Numbered from the stretch's first letter, positions 23,701-37,795 are shown. The stretch is 64,000 bases of DNA from Apostichopus japonicus (GCF_037975245.1 NC_092570.1:19665418-19729417), one strand, 5' to 3'. The notes: generated by a model from the sequence alone, not told the origin. Program-made: numbers and translations.

Positions 23701-25777
23701 AGAAAATTACATTATGTATAAATACATGAAAACAAAAAATAACAATGTTAATATATTACAGTAATGACAAGACATATGACATCTGGCAAATGTCTGCGGC
23801 TTTCCTAAACAAATACCAACACTTGGATTAGGTCTTCATTGCCATTTCAGTGAAGGTGTATCTTAGCCTAGCCAGCTCTACAAATGAGAACCTTAGTAAC
23901 AAGAGTCAGCATTTTTTACTATATTTGGTTTGTATGCTACAATTTATAGTAGGATATTAACTCAAAACTGAAAGTGTTACAATAATGTAACCTGTGCTGA
24001 TAAATGTTGTCTTTAATGTTTACACAACATATCAAACGTAATGTGTTAACCCAGAGACAGCAATAAACACAAGACTTTAATTGTATATTATTGGTGTGGG
24101 CTTGATAAAGTTTGACATTTTACATGCTTTGTTTCCTTACTTTGTTGGATGACTTTGTCCATAATATCTGTGTTCAACCATGAGACAGAGGGCTCCCATC
24201 TTCGATGCCAAATCGATCCAGGTACCTGTAACCATCCATATCGGATTAGCTGGACCTTCTCCACCAATCATCAGAAAGACTGGACCTCCAGATTTATAGA
24301 AAGTATCATTGACAAAATATCTCTACAATATAGAAGGAAAGAAATATGTACAGCATTAATGGGAGGAGAAACATATCTTCCATAACTTGTGAGTTTGATC
24401 CCTCTTTAATAATAGCATGATACCACAGCCTGAAAGTTATACAAGTTCGGTTCTGCTGTCTCCATACATCACCTTAACTAGTAGCAACATTCAGTATAAG
24501 GATTTCCTCAAATTTGAGGTACACTTTGTATAAAACAGATCGCTGCAGTTCTTACCCTTATAATATCTAACGATATTAAAGCAACTTAATTTGAGCAAGG
24601 ACCTGTTAATGGGCTCCCTGATTTGAGTAAGGTACTAACTTTGCAACTACAGTACTCTATGCTCTTTGCAGATAAAATGCAGTATATTTCCTTTGCCTTA
24701 AAGGGTGCAAATTGAATGGTATAACATTGCCTGCTTTGATTCACATAGATACAAAAATACTTAGCTAGTGGCCTAAGTACATGAACATTTTGGGTCACTT
24801 GTTGATCTGTTTTGAAAAGTCACAGCAGATTTCCATGAGGTATTCAATAAATGTTGGTAACTGAACCACAAGCTGAAAACATATTTTTGAGCTTGGAGGC
24901 TAAGCAAGAGATAAAACATTGCAAACATAACCAGATGCTTGAAAACAAAGGAAGCAAAGAGACACTGGATGATATCCACACTCATTACAATACTGCTTTT
25001 CTGATCCACTATTTGTCATGACAACAACATTTGGACCACAAGATTCTCTTAAATTTGCCTTAATACCATGTCACTAATTATTCCAAAAGCCACTAGTGAC
25101 ATGCTTAAAGTAGGTGTTTATTTTCTAGCATATTGTAAGAGTACATGTTATGTTATGTAAATGGTCTATATTGTCAAGTAAAGATTATTTGCATATTGAA
25201 AGTATTTAGAAGGCTGTGATGTTATTTCTGTTATTTGTATGTTAATTACTTGTAGTAGCAACTGTAATTGTTGTTAGTTTTTTATGGCATTCGAGTGCCA
25301 GTTCTTGAGTCACCACATAAAAACATGTACGCATTGCCACGCAACACGTCGTGTATTCTTCCTTCTCTAGCCTCACTCCGCATGAACGTCTTAACAGATA
25401 AGCCCAGAACCCATTAGCGCCATAACTACTGATGTGACAATATCTAGCAAATTTGGGTCATTATTTAAAGTCCTTTAAATAGGCAAAACATACATTGGTG
25501 ACTAACACAATGGGCTATAGATCTATGTGTGGAAGCAGCTGAACTTTGCCTACCTGCGACCAAGTTCTAAGATCTGCATCATTGAAATTGTCCAGTTTTT
25601 GTGTTATCCACTGATCCTTTGGTAACTCTCCTTCATATGCTACCTTTGGTGAGCCAAGGAATCCACCTCTTGGACGTCCATGGTGAAACAGCTTGGTGGA
25701 AGATGTTAACCCCAAGAAAAGTAGCAATATGCAAGGTCCTGTTAAATTCATCGTTGTTGTTGAGTATGATCGGAGAC
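17602..25777 (-). CDS. PRSS16-like: Peptidase S28 serine carboxypeptidase, PRSS16/TSSP-like (10 coding exons, complete)
   Basis: Secretory or lysosomal serine protease of family S28 (prolylcarboxypeptidase, DPP7, thymus-specific serine protease). Coding exons: 25554-25751 (exon body to 25777), 24141-24322, 23404-23540, 22656-22751, 21875-22016, 20310-20424, 19282-19483, 18722-18815, 18137-18345 and 17602-17708. They sum to 1482 nt with all phases matching, giving 493 aa plus stop (human PRSS16 is 514). Visible: hydrophobic signal peptide (residues 5-16), the N-terminal TQKLDNFN motif, [21 protein letters not shown], the nucleophile motif GGSYSG (Ser170), SIDPWH (Asp437) and TAHCADM (His462), so the triad is complete. 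Segments such as [17 protein letters not shown] and [12 protein letters not shown] place it nearer PRSS16 than PRCP or DPP7. Several N-x-S/T sites fit a secreted glycoprotein. One intron carries a large minisatellite. Confidence 0.93.
18137..18345 (-). CDS. PRSS16-like: S28 protease exon carrying the catalytic aspartate
   Basis: Contains the conserved asparagine/tyrosine run SNTYYGGYG and then [12 protein letters not shown], where Asp437 is the catalytic acid. The S28 consensus here is (F/Y)-x-N-G-x-x-D-P-W. Donor GTAAGA. Confidence 0.92.
20440..20575. repeat. Three short repeats abutting S28 exon 7
   Basis: GATAATCTCGGGATTAATTA...TGTGAAATGAAA occurs at 20445, 20501 and 20541. On the transcribed strand the first unit ends about 20 bases upstream of the exon 7 acceptor at 20425, so the array overlaps the branch-point zone. 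Confidence 0.88.
20760..21740. repeat. 66-bp minisatellite, about 15 copies, in S28 intron 6
   Basis: Unit: GATACCGGATAAAACTACTC, TGCATTTGCATAGTAATGTA, CCCACTTTGCATACCATTTA, CTATGT. Period 66 (one or two 65-bp units). Because 66 is divisible by three, long false frames exist on both strands. TTGCATAGTAA and TTTACTATG in each unit are mutually complementary. Copies are over 90% alike, so the array is young or homogenised. Confidence 0.95.
23404..23540 (-). CDS. PRSS16-like: S28 protease exon carrying the catalytic serine
   Basis: Encodes [18 protein letters not shown], matching the S28 Y-L-(S/T)-x-(E/D)-Q-A-L-A-D motif, and ends in WVSFGGSYS with the following Gly split across the intron. Ser170 of GGSYSG is the nucleophile. 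The donor is GTTGGT, weaker than neighbouring donors. Confidence 0.92.
25554..25777 (-). CDS. PRSS16-like: S28 protease exon with signal peptide
   Basis: Acceptor CTCCAG at 25778 precedes a 26-nt leader and the ATG at 25751. An in-frame ATG further 5' (25793) lies in the intron side of that acceptor, so MNLTG is preferred. Residues 1-20 form a short N-region, an ILLLFLGL hydrophobic core and a small-residue region typical of signal peptidase cleavage. The mature protein then opens with [11 protein letters not shown], the usual S28 entry motif. Confidence 0.88.
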
Positions 25778-26937
25778 CTGGAGAAATGAACAATTAATTG
25801 TACAGCGCATGAGTATGTTACAAGAGTTTGCAAGCAATCAAACTGTTGTTGTCCGGAAGGACGTCACAACATAATAATTGAAGCTCAGGAAAGACTGAAA
25901 ATGTCATATAGCATTTGATGTAAACATACATTAGGAACTCAAAGTCAAAGAAGCAAATGATAAGGCCTTTTTATTTAGATGGATAATCATGATGGCTGAT
26001 GATGCATTAATACCTGTATTTATCATGCGAGCAATGCTCTACAAGAAAGTATACAACTATATCTATAACTGTCAATCGCCCACAGTTGTGATGTTAAGAC
26101 TCTGGATGTAACTACTTTACACAGAAGCTATAACAGAAGCCATCAAGACAAGGTAAAGGGTAGTTGGTAAGCTGCAGATGCTGATCACTCGAGAAGGGTG
26201 TGAATACCAGATGGGGACATGGAGTTACAAATCTACCTTGTGATAAGTGATACCTTAAATCTTGCTGCAAATTAAATGTTTCTAGACTACACTAGTAGGA
26301 AGGCCCATGACTACCTTGCTTGGAAAAATAAAGTCACAATTTAAGGACGTTAATATGAACAATTTCGAGGAAGCAATAAACCTTGCGCAAGATCGTGATA
26401 CGTGGCAGAGGTTAATCACTGAGCATGTCGAAGACGAGACTCAACTTACTACTACTAAGTACTAGACTACACTGAACATTGGTATCCAAATTTTGCAAAA
26501 TATTTATTTTAGTTAACGTTAAGTGTCGTGTGTAATATCTGTTGAAATTTAAGGTTTTTTCCTAGCAAAAGACAAAAACACATTTATATTCCCAGGACAG
26601 CAGATTCTACCCTTGAGAAAGTGAAATCATGTAATTGCTTTGTCATGTGTATATGAATACGATGAGGTTTGCTAAAAGTACAGATAAAAGAAATAGTCTA
26701 CACAGTTACACAAATACAGATACACTTTAAGTATGGATTACTCTGATGGAAATTATGTTTGAAATGCGATCATTACTTCGCCGGAAGGTTGAACCAGTGG
26801 ATTTGGCACCGCTACCGTATGCCATAAGTTGCCTAGCCTAGACTGGAAATTGATCGAGGCCTGAACTTATTAAAACTAAATTATGTTAATCGAGAGATTG
26901 TAAGAAATTGCAAATTCAGTGCTAAGCAAAACCTTAC

Positions 26938-27350
26938 GTAGATTTGTTTGCTGTCACCTAAGGTAAACCTATCTATGAATGGGGGTTTTGAAACTTTCCT
27001 TTCGAAACACGCCGGCTATGCGTGCGGGGTTTGTCTTGCTCTGTTGTAGAAATCAGCTGTTGTTTACAACACGTGACAAAGTCACAGGACTTCATGGGTG
27101 ACTATTTTGAATATGCATTTTAGCTATTCAACTGCTAGATAGTAGCGAATCGCCCCATCCCTTTACCCATTTTGTGATCGGGAACTTGGGAACCAGGAGA
27201 AGAGGAGGGGAAAGGGGCGGGATCGATCGGGAGGGAAAAGTTGGAAACTATGGTTTACAGGTGTGATATAGGTCATAAGCGTAAGAACTGGGAGGGGGAT
27301 TGGCAAAGGGACGGAAGTATGTTTCTGCGCCCGGACATTTGTAACTAGGC
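26938..27350 (-). promoter_or_regulatory. Candidate 5' untranslated exon/promoter of the S28 gene
   Basis: The first coding exon begins behind an acceptor, so a leader exon is needed further 5'. Minus-strand donor GTAAGG after AATCTAC at 26938 is a reasonable candidate, and 26950-27300 is locally richer in CpG than its surroundings. No core promoter motif is identifiable. Confidence 0.25.
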
Positions 27351-28196
27351 CTATATATAGAGTTCATTCACGACTGGATCCTCTCTATAACAAAAAACCC
27401 GAACAAAAGTTACCCGTAATTGACTACCTTCCTTAGTACCACTCTTATCGTACTGCATATATTTCAAGGAAAGTTGATATTTTGAGAATAATTATACAGT
27501 ACGTTAACGGCCGCATTGGCATGTAGTTACGCTGCTGTCTCGTGGTCCAGATTTGACATCGGTGCCATACTCTATGTGTACATGTCGTCAATTGCTATCA
27601 ACTTTGACCGGTAATTTGCACGGCAAATTGGACAAATGAAGTCATTAATTGCAACCTGGAAAGATCGTCTCTCAAGAAGCTCCTTTTCATTTTACTACTT
27701 GGATTTTTCAGAGGAGGGTGGCAAGTTCCCCTTGCCCCTCTCCCTCCTATGGACACCCATTATGAGTTGTTATCAGGGAATAAACCTATTCTTGGTCGAA
27801 CTTCGGGATGTAGTATATGATATTTATACCCTCTCGAACCAGCCATGTACGTACTACAGAGTTGGTATCACTGTCAGGTACCATTCCGAGTCCTTAAATT
27901 AATGCATGCTGTTCCACGAAGGATGTAGACCGAAATTATCTGTATATGTTGTTTTTGCATGGTAGGGGTAAATTGATCCCGTTCATATATGAAAGACAAA
28001 CATTTGCCACACTGGAAAGTAAAAGCGTTTTTTGTTCATTTTTTTTTCAAAGGTGTGATGAACTCTGCTGATTTTCTCTTGCAAGATAATTTTTGAAGGA
28101 AAATCAACCAAGATGGAGCCTGGGCACAAAAACTCAATCAACTTGATCCACTCATATTAAGCCCAGGCCCCCTACCGAAAATATAGTTGCATCATG

Positions 28197-29524
28197 CAGG
28201 GGCGTATCCAGGATTTTCCAATGGGGGGGGGGGCGTCAGGCATGAATGATCGCCGTCCTGGGGGATGGGTCTAAGGGGAGGGGGTGGACAATTTTTGCTT
28301 TCGAAGAAGGGCTGAAATACAAAATGGTGCCATATGCATGGGCGGCGATCCGTACTTCCGAGTGGGGGGGGGGGATATGACCTTGTTGACTATCTAAGCG
28401 TAGCGCCACCATGAGTTGGCGCGAAGCGTACAAGAAAATTTTGGGATTAACAAACCCTCTTGATGGCCGGAAACGGCACTTCCCGAGGTTTCCAAGCGGC
28501 ATATACCCAACTTTAAAATAGGGATGTCATGTCCGAAATATCTCATAATCAGGATCCAAAATACCTTTTTTTTTAATTTCGGGTGTTATTTTGGGAAAAT
28601 TGCCCCTGTCAATCTTGTTTCAGGCGCAACGTTAGAATGTTCGAGAGCTCTTTTATATTATTCGATGAAGAAAATGGCCTCATGCAGGCTATTATAGGCC
28701 TATACACATGCAATACACAATTACACATAGTTACATTCCTAGGTACCGATTGCTAGGGCATCCAGGTGAAACGTGTATTAAGCATTACCCTGGTAACATG
28801 AGATTCTCAGCTGTTCGAGGGAACATGTACGTGTGTATGCCTACTATAGGGCCTATATGAATACTATGAGGGTGCATATATGTACTATATCAATACCGTG
28901 GGCGCAATAATACATTTTGTTGTTATAGGACCAATGAAGCCTACAGTCAACTATTCTTGCTTTATAAAGACGCTTCATTTGAAAAGATCGCACTGCGTTT
29001 ATGGTAGGCGAGAAATGAAGCTAAAAAAGAGCCGTACATTAACGATGATGCATAAATGTAGGCATGAAATATTCTTATCCCTGGCATTTGGTGGGGGGAT
29101 ATGGTGTATTACATCCCCTCCACCCATTTTCATGGGGGATATATCCCCCTTCCCCCCCCCCCCAGGATCGCCGCCCATGGCCATATGTGATCCATTTTCT
29201 ACCTTTATAATAAGCAACATTTCCAGTAAATATGGACACAAAATGCACAATTTAGTATGGCTGGCATGTCACTTAGTGTTTATAGTGATAATACAAACAC
29301 AATTACCATCTATGTTTCTAAAACTATTATGCCGCCGAACTTCGCCAGAACCTTTTTTGGCAAACAAAAAATAAAGCATACGGGAGGGGGGGGGGGTTGA
29401 GCGATCACCGACATCTCACTTAAAGGTCGTCATCAATTTTTTTATTTTTTTTTGCTAAACTTTTTTTTTTTGGTGACGGCCAATAGGGGGCGCGCGCCTG
29501 TTGCGCCCCCTGGATACGCCCCTG
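28197..29524. mobile_element. Outer terminal-inverted-repeat transposon, 5-bp target duplication, interrupted
   Basis: Perfect 16-bp ends CAGGGGCGTATCCAGG (28197-28212) and CCTGGATACGCCCCTG (29509-29524). Flanks are TCATG|element|TCATG. Length 1328 bp including an 843-bp insertion (28337-29179). No transposase frame. Its ends closely match those of the 47735-50407 element, including ATTTTC(C/T)AA just inside the terminus. Confidence 0.85.
28337..29179. mobile_element. Nested hAT-like non-autonomous transposon with 8-bp duplication
   Basis: Perfect 15-bp ends CATGGGCGGCGATCC and its complement, followed by G-run/C-run. Perfect 8-bp direct repeat GCCATATG on each side (28329-28336, 29180-29187) within the outer element. 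An 8-bp duplication is the hAT signature. It contains the conserved hairpin block in reverse orientation at 28389-28487. No intact coding region. Confidence 0.9.
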
Positions 29525-29808
29525 TCATGAACTCGAGGTTTAAGCTAGGTCTGAAGCCAAATCTCGGATAAATTGTTATCACTTATTTATCTATGAACTA
29601 AATTGAAAGGACGCCCTCGTTTTCAAGAGTTACCAGCGCTTTCCGAAGCGCCGCGCTCATTCCTGGGACTTTCCCTATAGTGACACGGGCCTATAGTAAC
29701 CAGAAGTAAGTGGAAATATCTACCTAGCTCGTTCACAAAACAACAACAACAAAAGACAAAGAAAAGAAACTTAGAGGTTTGCTGAAATAGTGTTGTAGTG
29801 GAAACAAT

Positions 29809-30001
29809 ACTTTTTAAGAAAAAGTCTCCCAGGAAAGAACCTGGGCACGAAAACCAAACTACCGAACTACTGATCCGCTCTCAACCACAGTCCCCTTGCA
29901 TCGGGACTATGACTGTGTGATCATCGTCCGGTGTGCATCACCATTACCCTTGAAAGGGAACAGATACTACACACGATCTTAGCCAGAAAGCCGAGGGTGA
30001 C
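29809..30001 (-). ncRNA. Retroposed U2-snRNA-like sequence (probable U2-headed SINE or pseudogene)
   Basis: Read on the minus strand, 29996-29957 gives CTCGGCTTTCTGGCTAAGAT then GTGTAGTATCTGTTC. This matches the start of U2 snRNA: stem-loop I, then the branch-point-recognition GUAGUA. After that it departs from U2: CCCTTTCAAGGG hairpin, AGTCCC...GGGACT hairpin, a terminal CCCAGG-loop-CCTGGG hairpin, and no clear Sm site. A perfect 15-bp direct repeat TGTAGTGGAAACAAT flanks it (29794-29808, 30002-30016), the mark of LINE-driven insertion. Total 193 nt, about U2 length. Not likely a functional spliceosomal gene. Confidence 0.75.
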
Positions 30002-30507
30002 TGTAGTGGAAACAATGCCACTTCAGACAGTCATCTGGGTAGTAATATATAGTAATTTGTCTTGCATCTAATGGTGAGCATCTAAAGTTAGGTGCTGAAC
30101 TTGTGACAGTAGTGAATTGCCTACATTAGTCTACATTGTCTTACATAGCCTAGTTACATAACCTGTGTTAGCCTAACCTTAGACTAACTGTAGGCCTACA
30201 GTTTAATGCAAGTGTCCTATGTTATTGTTATGGACAAAATCACATTTCGTTATCTATAATAGCGCACTGCACATTACATTCTATTGTTTACTAGTTGATA
30301 TGCTCTGTACATTCAGAAAAATAGAAGACTTGAAGTTAAAGCAACACAAGTGCTGTCACCTTTAATATTATTGCAATGTATGTTAGGTTACTTGATAACC
30401 CTTAACATAAACTATAGTCTAGTCTACTGGCAAGGAAGTTTATTAAGGTTGTTTTGACTTTAAGCACCCACCCTTTCTGAAAAGTAGATAATTTTTGTCT
30501 TTGCAGG

Positions 30508-31326
30508 TGTTGAAGCAATGCAATTTGACCTTCCAATGCAAATACACCATATGTGTGAATCATTGACAAACTTGATGCTGCTAAGAACTAGTCATATCCA
30601 CACATGCATCCAGGAAGGGTTATCCACTGCAGTCGAACAAGTGGAGGGCCCAGCTATCCCAGGCTCCCCCAGTACCCGGGACTTGGATACTATAGACTGT
30701 TTAGCATGCTGTGCATTTTCAAGATCCCCATACATGGGCTCCCACCCATAATGTTGCACACTGTAGAAGTATGAATGATTTTACTTTGCCATAAGGTAAA
30801 GGTTTTTCGTTCTTTCTTTTGGTATGACAGGGAGGAGGTCAAAACCTTGGAGTTAAGGGAACAGAAAATTAAAATGAAAAAGGCAATTAGGGGAGTATCA
30901 ACTAGATATATAACTACTGCAGGTCCCTTCAGCAAAATGGTATGGACATTCATGTTGCATAAGTGTAATCAAGTGAAGGTGCAAGTTACATTATTAATAT
31001 GCGACACGTATTACATTTATTTTTTAATATATATACAAATTGCTGAAATTTATTTCATCCTTTGCACTACAGGAATGTTGGTCTACAAAGGAAATGACGC
31101 TGACCTGAAGCTGGGCTGCTCTTGTGAGGCAAATATAAAACCCATAAACTAACAAAGAGACATTTGTACGTATTTGATAATTGTCTTGCATGGCAGGATG
31201 GGGCTTAGATTTGGAAGCAGAAGAAACCCCCCAAAACCATTTGATTCCACTCCAGGACCCTTCCATCTCGAGTTTCCACTCTTCAGAAGTTCTTCTCATG
31301 AATTGCTGTGGTTGAGACTCTTACAG
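30508..31326 (+). other. Possible spliced transcript of unknown function
   Basis: A chain of good splice signals occurs on the plus strand: donor CCAGAA|GTAAGT near 29706, acceptor TTTGCAG at 30507, donor ATAAG|GTAAAG at 30795, acceptor with strong pyrimidine tract at 30830, donor ATG|GTATGG at 30939, acceptor GGCAG at 31196, donor TTACAG|GTGAGT at 31326. Open frames in these blocks do not join in phase and match no family I know. It could be a long non-coding RNA or chance. Confidence 0.22.
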
Positions 31327-31329
31327 GTG

Positions 31330-33553
<2,224 letters not shown>

Positions 33554-33559
33554 CCCTAA

Positions 33560-36195
33560 TGAAATCTTTGCAACAGAACTTGCAAAATAGGTTTCTACAA
33601 TCAAGCCCGTACGATGGCAGGAAAGGTTACTGTATACATTACAAACTACGACCACTTAGCTCTAACATACTGTATTGGTATTGCTTATCAGAAAGATATT
33701 TAACTCAAATGATGCTACTGTTGGATGCTTGATTGTTGATTATATACTATTCACCAATTAGTCAAGATAAAGTTCAGCACGATATACAGCCACACCTACA
33801 CCTAGTCGTCACAGTAGCGTGGGATGTTAAAAAACGAGCAAAACGAAAGATCTACAACCATGCACCTCCTCCACTACTTGGTCAAAGTTGAAAAGTGGGG
33901 TGTGTATGTATAGTGGAGGGAGGTATATCGCCGCAAGTCTTCACAGCTCCAGTGTTTACTGTTTGTAAGTAACCATGTTTATTCTTCATAACAGATTACA
34001 AGCAGAGAAGAATTCATAATCAGCAGAAGCTAGCATACCGTGTTGATCACTGTTTATATACCTGATGAGCACCGGCATCGTTGCTGTACTTTTATCTTGA
34101 ACAAGCCCGGATCAGGTGTTAGTTTTACAAATTAAGCCACACATATCAATTAGTTATCCATTTATCATGGTATCAGCCAAATATTAAGAAGGGTTAAGAT
34201 AAGAACTTTTTAAGTTCACCAAATGGGAGTGCATGTTTTTCTGATCAGCAATTGCAGGTGATGTAAGCACACAAAATTTGTGACGTAAAATGAGTGGCAG
34301 ATTTTTATTCACAATTTTCTCCATTATTTGTCGGGGTCAAATCCCTTTTCATTGAACTCCATTTTCCCTTCCTTTTTTTCTTTTGTTTACAATAGGATCT
34401 AAAGGCTGATCCCAGAACTTTCCAATAATAGCCTTTTTCTCTGCATAAAATACAACATTGGTATCTACTATTTTAGTTTCTTGTGAGTGCTCTTGTGAGC
34501 ACCTTTAGAACAAAAAGTAAAGATATGAATTGATGTCTCACTGGACTGAACGTAACCTCATATTTTATCTTATATTTTCATGACTTTTAACTGCCGTCAA
34601 AGCCATCCATGGGTAATTGTTTATGCCATGCCTGTGTCAATGTAACAATTTACATTATTAGTATAAATACCAATAAGCTTTCAATTAAATAATCCGTGGT
34701 CCATTAAGTTTACGTTAGATGCAAACATTAACACTGATTTATATGCAAGTATGAATATAACTGTAGCCGTCATAAAGGACCAAGTCTTCCACGGAAGGTT
34801 GCTCTTTATTTATTCCTTCTCGTTTTCTTTGTTAACCTCTGTGAAAACTACAAATACAAATATACAAAGAACTACAAAGTGCACATTCGGTCGAATACAT
34901 CATTAACAAGTGAATTAATGTCAACTATAATAGTAAGGCTAGACCATTCAATCATATCTAGTCCTATCTAAAATGTCACTAAGTTCTAATGAAAAACAAT
35001 TTTTACTCTCGATCTGTAAGTGAGGGATATACATATTACAGTTGGACAGGAAGCCTTTAGTTCCGGGGTAAACTTACATCCAAACCATAAAATAAATTAA
35101 CGTACCTCTTTGGACTCTTAAAACAAATTTCTGCTCAGTTAAGGCGTCTTACATTTTAACTATTCCTTCAGAATATGAGGACATTCACTTCACTTGAATA
35201 AGACTTTGCAAAGATAGTAATCGTGTCTTAACAACATGCATGTTCAGCCTATCTGCACAAAAGCTGTGCAGTCTGTCAGGAATAATGCCGAGTGAGAGAC
35301 GCCTCGGCCACGTAAACAAAACAATTTAAATTAGACATTGTGCGGTAGTGTAATGTGAAGAATTCCTCATCTGGGAATATTTACCATGCAGGAGAGCACG
35401 AGATTGCTGCCGGGCTCACTACTTATGATTACGAACAGGTTTCAATATCAATGAATAGGTTTTACGTATAGAAATTGTGAATCAACCATTACAATGAAGA
35501 TTTCTTTTAACAGTTGAAATTTTCAACATTTAACCTGCTGTGCTGATATTTATAAATACTTCTACCTTATTGGATAGTTAAATGCATCTTTCTTCCAACG
35601 TATAATGAATTTCTCAGTTCATGTGGAAGATTAAAGCGTTCCAAACAAAACTGTTTGCTTTAAGTTGAGTATTTAACTTGATCGTCTTTGACATATGGTA
35701 AATTGCTCCACAACTTGACTAAGTGCATCGTTCCAGATATTGCTTGATCTGTCCACCTATATACATCTATTTTCTATAGGTTTTCACAAAATGCTCAGAT
35801 AACGAGTCACTGAAAAGCATAAAATTATTCATTAATATTAATGTACTTTGGTCTGTCTAGCATATTTTAGGGAAAATTTGAAAGACAAACTTGCTGTTAA
35901 TATGTAATGCATTTCTAAACTTTTGGAAATAGGTAATAAGTTACTGTACCATGGAAGTATTCCATGTTCAAAGGTGAGCTAACATAAATAACCCACATGG
36001 GCTATGCATGTGCTGTGTTAAAGTTTAGCGTATGGAGTAAATATCGAGCTGTGTCAACACTGAACTTGCAAAGCAAAATATTATGTCATGATTACAATGA
36101 CTTTCTCATCACATTGACCTTTGATGTTGTAAATGATGTAGTAAGAGCAAAATGTAATTAATGTAAAATACGTCCTGCCTTCCTGAAGCCTACCA
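33560..36195. other. No gene recognised
   Basis: No frame with conserved motifs or splice chain on either strand. Confidence 0.5.
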
Positions 36196-36199
36196 AAAT

Positions 36200-36315
36200 C
36201 TCCCCTCTCCCCTCTCCCCTCTCCCCTCTCCCCTCTCCCCTCTCCCCTCTCCTCTCTCCCCTCTCCCCTCTCCCCTCTCCCCTCTCCCCTCTCCCCTCTC
36301 CCCTCTCCCCTCTCC
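36200..36315. repeat. Heptanucleotide (CCCCTCT)n array, ~16 copies
   Basis: Uninterrupted CTCCCCT units except one 5-base CTCCT variant near 36250. The other strand is (AGAGGGG)n, a pure purine strand with G4 runs every seven bases, compatible with triplex or G-quadruplex formation. Confidence 0.97.
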
Positions 36316-37494
36316 TAAATAAATCCTAATCAATGGAGTGTGGTGGTTTGGGGAATGTACGATCCATTGACACGTTCACTTGACACAAGTGTTAATCTAT
36401 GTGCCCAATTACATGAAAGTTCATGTTAATTTGAAGGAAGCTTACCTATTCGTAGGGCCCCATATTTGGCTGGGCCCTAGGCCATGGCCTGCTTTGCCGA
36501 TGCCATGACCCAGCCAGCCATGGGTTAACCATTAATCAAAATAAGCATGTGCTTAGGGCACCAAGGGAATGGGGTTGGGGAACCACAGAGTTTCCCCTTA
36601 GCTATCATGCCCTTAACCCTTTCACTGCCACACTCAACTTTAGTCGAATCCGAAAATACAATTTTTATTTAATATAACTGTGGGGTCTGACCTGGAAGAA
36701 AACTGAAGAAGGCTTCTAAAATTTTCATAACTTTTATTTCATTTTCACCACTTATTGAGACTTAATGTCATGGTCAGTTTAATAAGCAATGGAGGGGCAG
36801 AGGGGGCACCATTATTGAGCTGCGCTTGGGGCATCAGTTGCCCTTAATCCGGCCCTGAACCTGGCACCGGTTCTATAATATTTAGCCAGTGAACCTTTAT
36901 GCCAAATCTGCTACTATCCCTATTTGCTACCATTATGGGTATAAATGGATTCTCTTCCTCAGATGTTAAACAGGCTAACCTTGATTTAAATTTAAGCACA
37001 GTAAACTTGAAGAGTAATCACAGATATTCTTTAACTGGGACGATGTTAATTGCTTTATGACTTTTGATCTGGAGTGCAAGAATCACGTCAACCATTGTTG
37101 TTATATCATCAAAGTAATTGGCTTAAACACACCCGATCTTATATATGTTATCAGCAGTCTAATTGTTTGATAATTAATTGTCATCAGGGAGTAATTAATC
37201 ATTCATAAATAGTATCACAATGTAAACAAGATTTAATCGATAAGTTTTATTCAGTTTTAACTTCCCATCTGTTCATCATTGCTGTGGTATAGGCGTAGGA
37301 CAACCATTTTAATGACGCTACTTAATATGACACACAGATTTTGTCGGCTTTTGGCCTGTGACATTCGTAACCTTTCACCACCAAAGTTGTTAATTAATAT
37401 AAAAGATTCTTCCCTTGGTTGATTTCCACTTTGTGTTTTGGCACTGTGTCTTTCTAAAATGCCTTTGTCAGATTGGTTGAATTCATATTTAACT

Positions 37495-37795
37495 GGTGCT
37501 GTGGCCAAGTGGAAAAAGGTGGTGGCATTTGAAGTAATGAGGTTTAGCAATCGGGAGGTTCCAGGTTCGATACCCGGCCCGGTCATAGTAATGTGGGGCT
37601 TTTCATCTAAGAGCAATTTACGGTTTCTCCATCTGAAAGGACAATTACTAAACTGAAAAGATTCTAAATTTGAGTTAAAATGTTGAATTGGAAGCCACCC
37701 GACGTGTAAGTTGTAATCCATAAGCCTGTGCGGGTTTCTCCCACATTTGTAGTCGCTTAAGCGTCGTAAAAATAAATGCTGATTACTATTATTAT
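37495..37795 (+). mobile_element. tRNA-headed SINE (Leu/Ser-type promoter) with ATT tail
   Basis: A-box GTGGCCAAGTGG at about 37499 and B-box GGTTCGATACC at about 37564 are spaced as in a class II tRNA, and the B-box sits in GTTCCAGGTTCGATACCCGG. A ~200-bp tRNA-unrelated body follows, ending CGCTTAAGCGTCGTAAAAAT and a (ATT)n tail. TATTTAACT before and TATCTAACT after the element may be a one-mismatch duplication. No intact anticodon stem or acceptor end, so it is not a tRNA gene. The overlapping reverse frame is an artefact. Confidence 0.8.

Noticed and set aside
28880-29374. 164-codon open frame
   Set aside because: Lies across the inner transposon and its boundary, contains a poly-C-derived proline run and resembles no transposase or other protein.
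29809-30001. Functional U2 snRNA gene
   Set aside because: No clear Sm site, no U2 stem-loops IIb-III, and flanked by a retroposition duplication.
37499-37590. Functional tRNA-Leu or tRNA-Ser gene
   Set aside because: A and B boxes are present, but the anticodon arm is degenerate, the acceptor stem does not pair, and the sequence continues into a SINE body with an ATT tail.
37257-37721. 154-codon reverse frame containing PGIEPGTSRLLN
   Set aside because: This is the complement of the SINE's tRNA-like B-box region, a common false frame, not a gene.
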